Assembly (NCBI GenBank): GCA_026003335.1
Contig: BPHB01000001.1
Location: forward strand, 890,591 to 954,590
Direction of reading: 5' to 3'
Length of the DNA stretch: 64,000 nt
DNA from: Chitinophagales bacterium
Lineage (GTDB): Bacteria > Bacteroidota > Bacteroidia > Chitinophagales > CAIOSU01
Shown here: positions 25,379 to 33,863 of the stretch, in pieces
How positions within the stretch are numbered: position 1 is the first letter of the stretch
How the letters are laid out: each line of letters starts with the position of its first letter
The notes under the pieces: generated by a model
What the model saw: the letters and a program-made list of their open reading frames with translations, nothing else
The model's database searches: none
Told to the model about the DNA's origin: nothing
Position numbers and translations under genes: made by a program

Positions 25379-26599
25379 TTATTGTCTGAGCAGCCGGTAT
25401 GTCAAACGGCCTGATTTGCCTTCCAGCGTAAGCAGGTAAAATCCAGCAGTAAGACTCTCGGTCTGCAACGGATACACATTGAGCCCTGCCTGCGCATCCA
25501 AAACGGTATGGAAAAGCTGCTTGCCGGTTACATCATGCAGTGTCAGGCTCAGGCGATCATTCTGCATGACTGAAAAAAGAATCCGGGTATTCTCCGCAAC
25601 CGGATTAGGAGACACGGAAAGAGTCCGTAAAGCAGTCTTTTCGTGCACAGCAGTTACCCCGGGTAATTGCGTTTTTGCAAATACTACTTTGCCCGAAGAC
25701 GAGCCTCCAAAAGCGGTGAATACAACCTTGTAGATAAAACCATCCTGCGCTTCAATGAAATAAGCCAGCGAGTCAGCCAACTGCCATTGAAATGTGGACA
25801 TATTAAAGCTTTTCCAGTCATAGCCTATTACCGAGATGTTGGAAGAAAAGCTTAACCCCGCATAATCATCAGAAGATACATCCACACCCCTGGCCTCGGC
25901 CACCTGCACATCAGGATGGGATAAAACTCCGGTCACCACATAGGAGGTATCCGTGGCCCAGTATTTTCTGAATACAATATCCCAATTGGTTTTATCCGGC
26001 TCGGCATCTATTATTTGCATGGAGTCAATACCATACATAACAAAGGCTTTGGCTCCATAGTCACTCTTGCGGATGGAAAAGGTTTGCTCCTGGGAGCCAT
26101 CCAGATTGGCTACTGTAAACTGATATTCATCACCACTCACCAGGCGCTTTATCCAGATTTTTTTATAGTTACCGTTGGCGGTTTTGATGACAAAAATTTT
26201 TATTCCCAGCAGATTGCCCGCTCCCTGATAAACTCCCCAGCCATAGTTAGGATGACCCGTTTGATGTGCATTAAATGCGCTGACCTCCCATGAAGTATCC
26301 GCATTGTACACAGGAACCATCCCGGTAGTATCCAGCGATGTCCAGAAAGCAGTATCATGATTCACCGGCTCATACAATTGCACTCCGGCCGCGTCATTCG
26401 TACGCACAGAAGCCGACATCAGGTTAGTCCATATCTGCAAATCCCAGCCGGCGGCCGGCACTACCGTCTGTGCACCACTTCCCAGATTATAATAAACCAT
26501 ATTGGAATATCCGGGACCCAGCACCACACTATCGCTTACAGTAGTTTGTGCATGCAGGACACCAAAACAGAAAAGACATATAAATACAATATTTTTCAT
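25379..26599 (-). CDS. T9SS-secreted protein, beta-rich, possibly HmuY-like
   Basis: The 406-residue product has a signal peptide (IVFICLFCFGVLHAQ) and a C-terminal T9SS type A domain (LSVSPNPVAENTRILF to RLTYRLLRQ). The middle has two similar halves with the pattern of HmuY-like haem-binding beta proteins: AGWDLQIWTNLMSASVRTND early and TNWDIVFRKYWATDT later, plus NYKKIWIKRLVSGDEYQF. The WD-I-xF motif is the reason for the HmuY suggestion; no haem-ligand histidine pair was identified, so this is a fold-level guess. It is convergent with the radical SAM gene (17 bp between stops). Confidence 0.72.
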   Translation of the reverse strand: MKNIVFICLFCFGVLHAQTTVSDSVVLGPGYSNMVYYNLGSGAQTVVPAAGWDLQIWTNLMSASVRTNDAAGVQLYEPVNHDTAFWTSLDTTGMVPVYNADTSWEVSAFNAHQTGHPNYGWGVYQGAGNLLGIKIFVIKTANGNYKKIWIKRLVSGDEYQFTVANLDGSQEQTFSIRKSDYGAKAFVMYGIDSMQIIDAEPDKTNWDIVFRKYWATDTSYVVTGVLSHPDVQVAEARGVDVSSDDYAGLSFSSNISVIGYDWKSFNMSTFQWQLADSLAYFIEAQDGFIYKVVFTAFGGSSSGKVVFAKTQLPGVTAVHEKTALRTLSVSPNPVAENTRILFSVMQNDRLSLTLHDVTGKQLFHTVLDAQAGLNVYPLQTESLTAGFYLLTLEGKSGRLTYRLLRQ

Positions 26600-26729
26600 G
26601 TGTTCGGATTTGTTTAATAAGCAATGGACGCAAATCTCTCACATCACATCGTGTCTGACAATACCCAATAGTAAGTAGCGTGGTTTTTTGACTTTGTAAT
26701 GACAATGCAAAATTAGCCGGGCAAAATGC

Positions 26730-27530
26730 TTACTTGAACCACTGGCGATTACCTTGTATAAATTGCTCCACTCCTCTGCGGATACTCTCACCGCGGAGCA
26801 CTTCATACATCTTGCTGGCCTCCAGTTTAAGCGCTTCATTCCAGGAAAGATGCAGCCCATGTATGGCTGAAGAAAGGTCAGCGAGCATGGCTTCACGAGG
26901 AAGCAAACAAATTTGTCGTGCATATTCCATAGCTCTTTCCAATCCCTTACCTTGAGGTACAACCTCCCAGACCAACCCAATTTCGTAAGCCCGTTTGGCA
27001 TCAATTTTCTGGCCGGTAATGATCAGCGGTAAGGCATAGCCAAGCCCGATAAGTCGGGGTAGATACACTGTGCCGCCATCCACCAGCGGAACTCCCCACC
27101 GTCTGCAGGAAACCGAAAAAGTAGCCTTCTCTTCTGCAAGACGGATATGCCCGTGGCAATACAATTCCAATCCTCCGGCAAACGTGTATCCCTGACTTAC
27201 GGCAATAACCGGCTTTGTCTGCAGGAGACGGGTTCCGCCCAGAGGTCCAGTGCCGTGCTCAATAAAGTGCTGTTGCTGCTGCTGATCGGCCTCCACGTTT
27301 ACCAGAGTATGCAGAGCTTTTAGGTCAGCACCGGAGCAAAAGGCTTCCTCCCCCGCTCCGTGCAGCACAGCTACCACCAGATCATCTTCATCGCTAAAGC
27401 GTTGCCATGCCTGAAGGAGCATCTGTGCAGCCTCTCCATCAATACAATTATGTACCTCAGGGCGATTCAACGTAATTTGCAATATCTTCCCGTTGCCGGT
27501 TTCATGTTCCTGCAAGATGACGGATGCCAT
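26730..27530 (-). CDS. Crotonase-family protein, one catalytic Glu replaced
   Basis: A crotonase-fold protein of 266 residues. The first glutamate region GGLELYCHGHI and the oxyanion strand AFCSGADLKAL are kept. In the position of the second catalytic glutamate the sequence reads SVSCRRWGVPLVDGGT, without the usual PE. Such enzymes may act as enoyl-CoA isomerases, hydrolases or weak hydratases. The start at 27530 is directly adjacent to and divergent from the glycoside hydrolase reading frame. Precise reaction is unknown. Confidence 0.85.
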   Translation of the reverse strand: MASVILQEHETGNGKILQITLNRPEVHNCIDGEAAQMLLQAWQRFSDEDDLVVAVLHGAGEEAFCSGADLKALHTLVNVEADQQQQQHFIEHGTGPLGGTRLLQTKPVIAVSQGYTFAGGLELYCHGHIRLAEEKATFSVSCRRWGVPLVDGGTVYLPRLIGLGYALPLIITGQKIDAKRAYEIGLVWEVVPQGKGLERAMEYARQICLLPREAMLADLSSAIHGLHLSWNEALKLEASKMYEVLRGESIRRGVEQFIQGNRQWFK

Positions 27531-27629
27531 ATGTGTGCACTTTTGTTTGGTGAAAGTGGCACAAATTGTTCATTTTACAAACCGCAAAAATCTGTTTTGA
27601 AATCTTTATTCTCCAGACAGAATCAAGCT

Positions 27630-29915
27630 GTGCACCGGAATACTTACCGGCACAGCCGGTTGCAGCCCGGTTTATGGATTGCCTGCCTGGTGACCGTACT
27701 TTTAACAGTTGTGTTCTCTCCTGCATCAGCGTGGGATCCGCATGCGGGAGTCATCCCTTCCTATACATGGAAAGCCACAGTCACCGTATCTTCAGGAGGG
27801 AATGCACACCTGGTTGTTGACCATGACGAAAATACGGCCTGGCAATCAGCCGCTCCGCTGCCGCAGGGATTTGTTGGCCGCAAGGATCAAAACTTTTTTC
27901 TGCATGCCAGTGTAGCCGGCTGGTGTAAAAGCTCCGGTGACGGCAGCATTTCTCCCGCAACAGATGGGAATTTAAATACCAGCGCTACGATTTCCGGCAA
28001 AAGTACTTTCTGGTTTGAAGTGGGTTTCCCTGCCCAAATGGTGCATTCGATATCGCTGAAATGGCATTCTGAAACGCAGATGGAGATGTATATTTTCCAT
28101 ACTACAGGTGATTCTCAACGAGTAGCTGTGTTGCTCCCTTCTGACAGTTACAAATGGAAACGATTCCCGATAGGAACTACCATCAAAGGTGTCAAACTGA
28201 TATGCAGAAAGACTTTCCGCATTTTTGAAATCTCTGCTATCACTCAGCCTCTGAAAGAAAATGTCGTTCTGGATCTTGGCGCTCCGAAAAGTATATCATG
28301 GGTTGAAACACGCCACTGGGCGGGAGGAAAAGCAAAGGAAACCGAACTACTGGCCAGCAATGATTTAATTACCTGGACTTCGCTGGCTAAACTTAACCCT
28401 GCAGCGCATCATCGTGTTACTACTTATCTGCCGTATCCGGTCAAAGCACGCTATCTGAAAGTAGAACACACGCTGGAAGAAACTGACTATGCAAAAGTTT
28501 TCATCTGGGAAATCAACGCATGGGATGCAGATGGCCCCTATGGGCCCATGCCCCCGCCCAAAAGGTCTGGCGAGCCTCTGCAGCAGCTTCTGGGTATCAA
28601 TGCAATCTGGGGCTGGGGCTTTGATAGATATGCCGTAAACCTGGCGGCAGACTCTGGCCCGCAAAAATTCAGTGCCCTGTTCCGTCATGCCAGAAATTTT
28701 CATGATATGAAGTGGGATGTGACGGATCCTGACATTATTCCTGATTATGCCGCCATGCCCGTAAAAGGCACGCAGGCAATGAAGTGGCTAAACTGGGATC
28801 GCGAGTATCAGGCGTGGAAAGACGCAGGCTTAACTATTCAGGCTTCCATCCAGTTTACCGGTAAAACTTTTCCTCAGGCTGATTGGGAGAATCCCTACCG
28901 GGCTGCCTACAACTACGGATATGCCATCGCCCGCCACTTCGGGCCTACAGCAGGTAACAGCCTGATTGAAGGCATTGAAATAGGCAACGAGCCATGGGAC
29001 TATGCGGCCTCCTTTTACCGTGAGGTGCTGCTGGGAATGGCCAGAGGAATCAAAGAAGCTGACCCAGCCATAGAGGTATTCCCCTGCGCATTACAGTCGG
29101 CTTTCCCTTACGAAGAGCGCCCGCAGGGAGGAAATTTTGCCGGAGCCCGCTTAACCGAGCAGGCCATTCCCTATATAGATGGTCTGAATGTGCACCACTA
29201 CAGCTATGTGCAAAACGAAAAAGGTCTGCGCATAGGCATTTTTCCAGAGCACCCGCAATCCACACTACGGGCAATCTTTAATGATCTGCGTTTTCGGGAT
29301 GCCAACATGCCGGGCAAGAAAATCTTCGTGACCGAATGGGGATGGGACAGCGCAGGAGCAGGGGAAGATTGCCGGCATAGTGAATGTGTTTCCGAACAGG
29401 CGCAAGCCCTGTATGCTGTAAGAGGAGCTCTCTTCTTTATCAGGCTGGGGGTTGATCGTCTGTTCTGGTATTTTTTTGCAAACGGAACAGGTGGTTTGTA
29501 CAGCCGCTGCGGACTGCTGGGGTCAAAAAAAACCGGATTTGCCGAGAAGCAGTCCTTCCGCGCCTTGCAGGCGCTGGTGTTGCACAGCGGAAGGGATTAT
29601 TTTCTGGATGTGCTCCGCGAAGATGATGCTGCCTGGGTTTACCTTATGGGCGATTCGGCAGGCAATCCTACCCACCTGATCGCCTGGCGCCCCGTCAGCG
29701 CTGACGATACAAATACGAATGTCATTCACCTTCCCTTTACCTCTGAAGCTGAATCGGTTTGGCTTATTGATGGGCAGTCTGCACAGGGCACTTTACGCAA
29801 CACCCTCGTCCACTCTGACCGCCCATCAAAGACCATGCATATTACGGTAGCGGCAACTCCGGTGATTATTCATCTGAAGAAGTCCGGTCACGCTCCATCT
29901 CCAAAAAAGGAATAA
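27630..29915 (+). CDS. Secreted glycoside hydrolase with discoidin-like domains
   Basis: A signal peptide (LWIACLVTVLLTVVFSPASA) is followed by two beta-sandwich regions of the F5/8 type C (discoidin) kind: residues about 35-180 (HLVVDHDENTAWQS, LVLSISLKWHS-like strand) and about 185-300 (NVVLDLGAPKSISWVETRH, ARYLKVEHTLEE). A TIM-barrel glycosidase of clan GH-A type follows, with acid/base IEIGNEPWD and nucleophile KIFVTEWGWDS. No T9SS domain is present at the C-terminus. The reading frame stays open far upstream into the opposite gene; GTG at 27630 is chosen because it precedes the signal peptide, with TTG at 27597 and ATG at 27531 as alternatives. GH family number and sugar are not determined. 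Confidence 0.82.
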   Translation: MHRNTYRHSRLQPGLWIACLVTVLLTVVFSPASAWDPHAGVIPSYTWKATVTVSSGGNAHLVVDHDENTAWQSAAPLPQGFVGRKDQNFFLHASVAGWCKSSGDGSISPATDGNLNTSATISGKSTFWFEVGFPAQMVHSISLKWHSETQMEMYIFHTTGDSQRVAVLLPSDSYKWKRFPIGTTIKGVKLICRKTFRIFEISAITQPLKENVVLDLGAPKSISWVETRHWAGGKAKETELLASNDLITWTSLAKLNPAAHHRVTTYLPYPVKARYLKVEHTLEETDYAKVFIWEINAWDADGPYGPMPPPKRSGEPLQQLLGINAIWGWGFDRYAVNLAADSGPQKFSALFRHARNFHDMKWDVTDPDIIPDYAAMPVKGTQAMKWLNWDREYQAWKDAGLTIQASIQFTGKTFPQADWENPYRAAYNYGYAIARHFGPTAGNSLIEGIEIGNEPWDYAASFYREVLLGMARGIKEADPAIEVFPCALQSAFPYEERPQGGNFAGARLTEQAIPYIDGLNVHHYSYVQNEKGLRIGIFPEHPQSTLRAIFNDLRFRDANMPGKKIFVTEWGWDSAGAGEDCRHSECVSEQAQALYAVRGALFFIRLGVDRLFWYFFANGTGGLYSRCGLLGSKKTGFAEKQSFRALQALVLHSGRDYFLDVLREDDAAWVYLMGDSAGNPTHLIAWRPVSADDTNTNVIHLPFTSEAESVWLIDGQSAQGTLRNTLVHSDRPSKTMHITVAATPVIIHLKKSGHAPSPKKE

Positions 29916-29925
29916 TAAAAGGGCA

Positions 29926-30336
29926 TCAATGTGGGAGCCATTTCTTTGTGATACCATATACAAGCACACCAATAATGGCGCTGAGAAGCGTAACTGCCAT
30001 AATCCAGTAGCCGCTTCCTACCAATGCATACAGCGGACCGGGGCAGGCTCCAACCATTGCCCAGCCTAAACCAAACAAAAGTCCCCCAATAACGTGACCT
30101 TTGCTAAAGGTATGCCTGCTGAAATTGAGAGGTTCTCCATCTAAAGACTTCAGGCCAAACCGCCTGAGTATTTGCACGGAAATGGCACCCACTATCACAG
30201 CCAATCCGATAATACCATACATATGAAAAGACTGAAAGCGAAACATCTCCTGAATGCGAAACCAGGAAATCACTTCTGTCTTGTATAATACAATTCCAAA
30301 ATAGAACCCAAATAGAAGATAACCAATCTGTTTCAT
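29926..30336 (-). CDS. YeeE/YedE-type sulfur transporter half, second copy
   Basis: The 136-residue membrane protein has about four hydrophobic segments and the motif MVGACPGPLYALVGSG, which carries the cysteine typical of YeeE/YedE (TsuA-like) thiosulfate-type transport halves. The ATG at 30336 (MKQIGYLLFGFYFGIVLYKT) is chosen because upstream residues in this frame (to 30465) are not membrane-like and overlap the preceding gene. It starts 2 bp after the stop of the other half, indicating one transcript. The two halves probably form one inner-membrane transporter for thiosulfate or another sulfur compound; the substrate is inferred. Confidence 0.85.
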   Translation of the reverse strand: MKQIGYLLFGFYFGIVLYKTEVISWFRIQEMFRFQSFHMYGIIGLAVIVGAISVQILRRFGLKSLDGEPLNFSRHTFSKGHVIGGLLFGLGWAMVGACPGPLYALVGSGYWIMAVTLLSAIIGVLVYGITKKWLPH

Positions 30337-30338
30337 AC

Positions 30339-30908
30339 CTACTGCAGAATATAGGGTAAAATAAAATGCGTCATCAGTATGCCTCCGACCATAAAACAGA
30401 CAGTTGCCACCAGTGAAGGCCAACTGAGCATAGATAATCCTGTGATAGAGTGGCCTGAAGTGCACCCATCAGCATAGCGCGTACCAAAGCCAATCAGAAA
30501 GCCCCCTATCACAATTAAAATAAATCCAGGAAGGGTGAACAGGTTATCCCAGTTAATAATTTCACGAGGAACATAACCACTGAAATCGGTAATGCCTAAT
30601 GCAGTAAGATCAGCCTTTGTGCGTTCCGAAATGGCTATAGGTGCAGGATTGTTCAGAAAAGTGGCTCCTACAAAGCCTCCGATAGCTATACCGGCAACCA
30701 ACAGCAAGTTCCACCGATATGCCTTCCAGTCATAATTAAAGAATTCCATCTTTGCCGGAATCACCGCGGCACAAATATGCCGGAAGGAAGAGGACAACCC
30801 AAATCGCTTATTGCCATATATCAGCAACAAGGGTACCATCAACCCTATTAAAACACCACCCACATACCAAGGCCAAGGTTGGCGCAAAAAATCCATTATG
30901 TTATCCAT
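30339..30908 (-). CDS. YeeE/YedE-type sulfur transporter half, first copy
   Basis: The 190-residue membrane protein has about five hydrophobic segments. The signature GTRYADGCTSGHSITGL carries the CTSGH cysteine seen in this family. The loop between helices 2 and 3 is long and contains TDFSGYVPREIINWDN. The ATG at 30908 (MDNIMDFLRQPWPWYVGG) gives a proper first helix; an in-frame start at 30953 would add a basic leader. It is located between the persulfide dioxygenase fusion and the second half. The pair matches the DUF6691-YeeE arrangement known from sulfur-oxidising and Bacteroidota genomes. Confidence 0.87.
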   Translation of the reverse strand: MDNIMDFLRQPWPWYVGGVLIGLMVPLLLIYGNKRFGLSSSFRHICAAVIPAKMEFFNYDWKAYRWNLLLVAGIAIGGFVGATFLNNPAPIAISERTKADLTALGITDFSGYVPREIINWDNLFTLPGFILIVIGGFLIGFGTRYADGCTSGHSITGLSMLSWPSLVATVCFMVGGILMTHFILPYILQ

Positions 30909-30980
30909 AACACATTGACCTTTTATCCGTGAAAATTTTCTCCGAGAGTGCAAATACCACTACCCGTTACTTCAAAAATA

Positions 30981-32393
30981 TCATGTTGTGACCATTGGTG
31001 GGCCTGAAACAACAGGTAGGCCGGTATCAGCAATAGCTTTAAACCCACCTTTTATATTTACCAGATGGCGATAACCTCTCCCTTTTAGAATAGATAAAGC
31101 TATCATGGAACGGTAGCCTCCGGCACAATGGATGAAGTAGCGGGCATTTCTGTCCAGCTCCCGCATATGGCTATTGATTTGATCAAGCGGTAAATGCAAG
31201 GCTTTGTTCAGACGGTTGGAGAAGTATTCCTGCCGATTTCTTACATCTACAATGTTGAGTGCGTCCGGATTTTCGGAATACAATTTTTTCAAATCTTCCG
31301 CGGTAATCTCTTCACAGGTTTCTATGGGCCTGCCCGCCTGCCGCCAGGATTCCATTCCTCCCTTCAGATAGCCCAGGGTATTGTCAAAACCCACGCGGGA
31401 GAGACGCATGACCACCTCCTGTTCACGCCCCTCGTCAGCCACGAATAAAATAGGCTGATTGAGGTCAGGGATAAGCGCTCCCGCCCAGGGAGCAAAATTT
31501 CCATCAATACCAATAAAAACGGAGCCGGGAATATGTCCACTGGCAAAAGCATCAGGAGAACGTGTATCCAGAATAAGGGCATGATGCTGATTGGCTGTTT
31601 CAATAAACTCATCCACACTATGGGCAACCAATCCCTTTTGCTCCACCGTTTCAAAGCTCGGATAGCCTTTCCTGTTCAGGACTGCATTTTTGGGGAAATA
31701 CTGAGGAGGTGGAGTGAGCCCTTCCAGAACAGCATGAATAAATTCTTCACGGCTCATGTCGCTGCGCAGAGCGTAGTTGAATTTTTTCTGATTGCCCAGT
31801 GTGTCAAAGGTTTCTTTGCTCATGGACTTGCCACAGGCCGACCCCGCACCGTGAGCGGGATAAACGATTAGATGATCCGGCAGAGGCATGATTTTATTGC
31901 GTAGAGAGTCGTAAAGAAGGCTGGCAAGATCTTCCTTAGTCAGATCAGATTTTACGGCCAGATCAGGCCGGCCAACGTCACCGATAAAAAGCGTGTCACC
32001 GGTAAATATGGCATGCTCCTTTCCGTTTTCGTCAATCAGCAAATACGTGGTTGACTCCAACGTGTGTCCTGGTGTATGGATAACACGGATTGTTGCCTTT
32101 CCAAGTTTAAGCTCTTCTCCGTCTTTGGCGATGTAGGCGTCAAAAGCCGTTTCGGCATTGGGACCATACACGATAGTAGCTCCGGTAGCTCTGGCCAGAT
32201 CCAGATGACCCGAAACAAAGTCTGCGTGGAAATGGGTTTCTAATACGTATTTTATTTTTGCTTTATCCTGTTCTGCCCGTTCAATATAGGGTCGTGGATC
32301 ACGCAGGGGGTCAATGACTGCAGCCTCTCCCTGCGATTCAATATAATATGCGGCTTCCGCAAGGCAACCGGTGTAAATCTGTTCTACCTTCAT
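30981..32393 (-). CDS. Persulfide dioxygenase (ETHE1-like)-rhodanese fusion
   Basis: The N-terminal 250 residues are a metallo-beta-lactamase fold of the ETHE1/Blh kind: THFHADFVSGHLDLA, HTPGHTLESTTYLL, FTGDTLFIGDVGRPDLA and YPAHGAGSACG. Two rhodanese domains follow. The first (about 265-355; ALILDTRSPDAFASGHIPG) reads ILFVADEGREQEVV where the catalytic cysteine loop should be, so it has no active cysteine. The second (about 370-465) has the loop HCAGGYRSMI with its cysteine. The protein likely oxidises glutathione or other persulfide to sulfite, with the second rhodanese moving sulfane sulfur. Neighbours (TauE exporter and YeeE halves) support sulfur detoxification. Confidence 0.92.
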   Translation of the reverse strand: MKVEQIYTGCLAEAAYYIESQGEAAVIDPLRDPRPYIERAEQDKAKIKYVLETHFHADFVSGHLDLARATGATIVYGPNAETAFDAYIAKDGEELKLGKATIRVIHTPGHTLESTTYLLIDENGKEHAIFTGDTLFIGDVGRPDLAVKSDLTKEDLASLLYDSLRNKIMPLPDHLIVYPAHGAGSACGKSMSKETFDTLGNQKKFNYALRSDMSREEFIHAVLEGLTPPPQYFPKNAVLNRKGYPSFETVEQKGLVAHSVDEFIETANQHHALILDTRSPDAFASGHIPGSVFIGIDGNFAPWAGALIPDLNQPILFVADEGREQEVVMRLSRVGFDNTLGYLKGGMESWRQAGRPIETCEEITAEDLKKLYSENPDALNIVDVRNRQEYFSNRLNKALHLPLDQINSHMRELDRNARYFIHCAGGYRSMIALSILKGRGYRHLVNIKGGFKAIADTGLPVVSGPPMVTT

Positions 32394-32420
32394 GGTGAAA
32401 AAGTTTATTTATTAAACAAA

Positions 32421-33218
32421 TCAGCGAATAAATAATTCCTTTATCAGTATGGCGATTCCCATTATCAAGATAAAATAACCAAATGCCGGCTTCAGGCGCG
32501 CACTGGATATGAGGCGCGAGAGGCTACTTCCCACCAGTATGCCAACGACAGATAAAAAGGAAAAAGACAGCAGCAGGAACCATTGAATATCAACCTGAGA
32601 AGAGAGATCACCCAAAAACCCCATCATGGAATTCAGACAGATAGTAAGTAAAGAAGTGCCAACAGCCATTTTTATGGGGATATTAGAAAACAGCACCAAA
32701 GCCGGCACAATCATAAATCCGCCTCCTGATCCCACCAATCCGGTAAAGAAACCTATCAGCACTCCCTGCAGTAATACGCTGTAGTTATACCTGCTACCCG
32801 TATTCGTAATCGGCAATTCCGGCCGTACAGAGTTTTTTATCATATAATAGGATGCAGCAATCATCATCAGGGCAAAAAATGTCAAAAGCGCATGATTGGT
32901 GGTAAGCTCAAACGTTCCTGCACGCAGAAGCACTTCCGGCAGCACATGCACGGTTTTGCGGGCAAGGAAAATGGATATCATGGAGGGTACGGAAAACAAT
33001 AATGCTGTTTTCAGGTGCACATTGCCCTGCCTGTAGTACTGCACAAAGCCGACAGAGCTGGTGAGGGCAACTACAAACAGGCTATATCCTGTAGCTATCA
33101 CTGCCGGTATATGGAATAAATACACCAGGATAGGAACTGTCAGAATAGCGCCACCGCTTCCTGTCAGTCCCAGCATAATACCCATGACTATGGCTCCCAA
33201 ATAACCCAGTACGTGCAT
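32421..33218 (-). CDS. TauE/SafE-type sulfite or organosulfonate exporter
   Basis: The 265-residue membrane protein has about seven to eight hydrophobic segments and the repeated family motif: GIMLGLTGSGGAILTVPILV in the first half and GLVGSGGGFMIVPALVLF in the second. Family members export sulfite or sulfoacetate-like anions. It starts immediately at the end of the Nudix gene (stop at 33219, start at 33218) and lies 27 bp before the persulfide dioxygenase fusion. Since persulfide dioxygenases yield sulfite, an exporter for that product fits; this is an inference from gene order. Confidence 0.9.
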   Translation of the reverse strand: MHVLGYLGAIVMGIMLGLTGSGGAILTVPILVYLFHIPAVIATGYSLFVVALTSSVGFVQYYRQGNVHLKTALLFSVPSMISIFLARKTVHVLPEVLLRAGTFELTTNHALLTFFALMMIAASYYMIKNSVRPELPITNTGSRYNYSVLLQGVLIGFFTGLVGSGGGFMIVPALVLFSNIPIKMAVGTSLLTICLNSMMGFLGDLSSQVDIQWFLLLSFSFLSVVGILVGSSLSRLISSARLKPAFGYFILIMGIAILIKELFIR

Positions 33219-33863
33219 TCAGTAATGCAGTTTTTCTTTTTCCGACAAATATCGCCTGATCAGGAGCTCTACATTGTGATACGTATCACAGAAAATATGG
33301 GGTAGATCAACGGGGCTGAACCATGTTGCCTTTTCAATGCCTTCTTCCCGCTGCGGAGTGAGTTGTGTATCCGTGGCGGACATCAGATACCAGAGCGTTT
33401 CCTTGAAAAAGCGCCTTCCATTAAGCGTATAAGTATAATAGCTTGCATCAAAGAAGGAAAGTAGCATCAATTGCTTTAGGCCTGTTTCCTCCTTCACCTC
33501 CCTTAGTGCAGCCTCCGCGACAATCTCTCCTTCTTCTACTTTCCCCTTCGGAAGATCCCATTTTCCATTGCGGTAGATCATCAGCAACTGACCGGCAGGA
33601 TTTATTACCAGCCCCCCGGCTGCCAACACGAAGGCATCATAAAAGGATTTGATGGTTTCCAGAGCTTGCCCGGCATCCGGCACCGAGAGAACGACTGCTC
33701 GATTCTGGCCATTTTCAATCATTTCCACATAGGGCCGGATATCTGCCAGCCGCTCTACATGTTTGGTTTTGCCATCCGCTTCAACCGTTATGTTATCAGA
33801 GGTTGCATTTTCCTGTATGGAAATGCTATTGGTGCCACAAAAAATTAAATACTTTTGAGACAT
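33219..33863 (-). CDS. Nudix hydrolase
   Basis: The 214-residue cytoplasmic protein has the complete Nudix box GKVEEGEIVAEAALREVKEETG (G-x5-E-x7-REUxEExGU in full) within residues about 105-130. The preceding strand GGLVINPAGQLLMIYRNGKWDLPKG is typical. The first 75 residues (ENATSDNITVEADGK) form an extra N-terminal domain without a recognised family. The ATG at 33863 is chosen; it shares the tetranucleotide CATG with the divergent pyrE start. Its stop abuts the TauE start, so it may head the sulfur cluster transcript. Substrate is unknown (nucleoside diphosphate derivative). Confidence 0.88.
   Translation of the reverse strand: MSQKYLIFCGTNSISIQENATSDNITVEADGKTKHVERLADIRPYVEMIENGQNRAVVLSVPDAGQALETIKSFYDAFVLAAGGLVINPAGQLLMIYRNGKWDLPKGKVEEGEIVAEAALREVKEETGLKQLMLLSFFDASYYTYTLNGRRFFKETLWYLMSATDTQLTPQREEGIEKATWFSPVDLPHIFCDTYHNVELLIRRYLSEKEKLHY
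33829..33857 (+). promoter_or_regulatory. Putative promoter for pyrE inside the Nudix gene
   Basis: TTG (33829-33831) is followed after 18 bp by TACTTTTG (33850-33857), an exact TAnnTTTG match 4 bp before the pyrE ATG. The element lies within the first codons of the divergent Nudix gene. Confidence 0.55.

Noticed and set aside
27360-27629. First 90 codons of the open frame before the glycoside hydrolase
   Set aside because: They overlap the opposite crotonase gene and precede the signal peptide, so a later start is far more likely.
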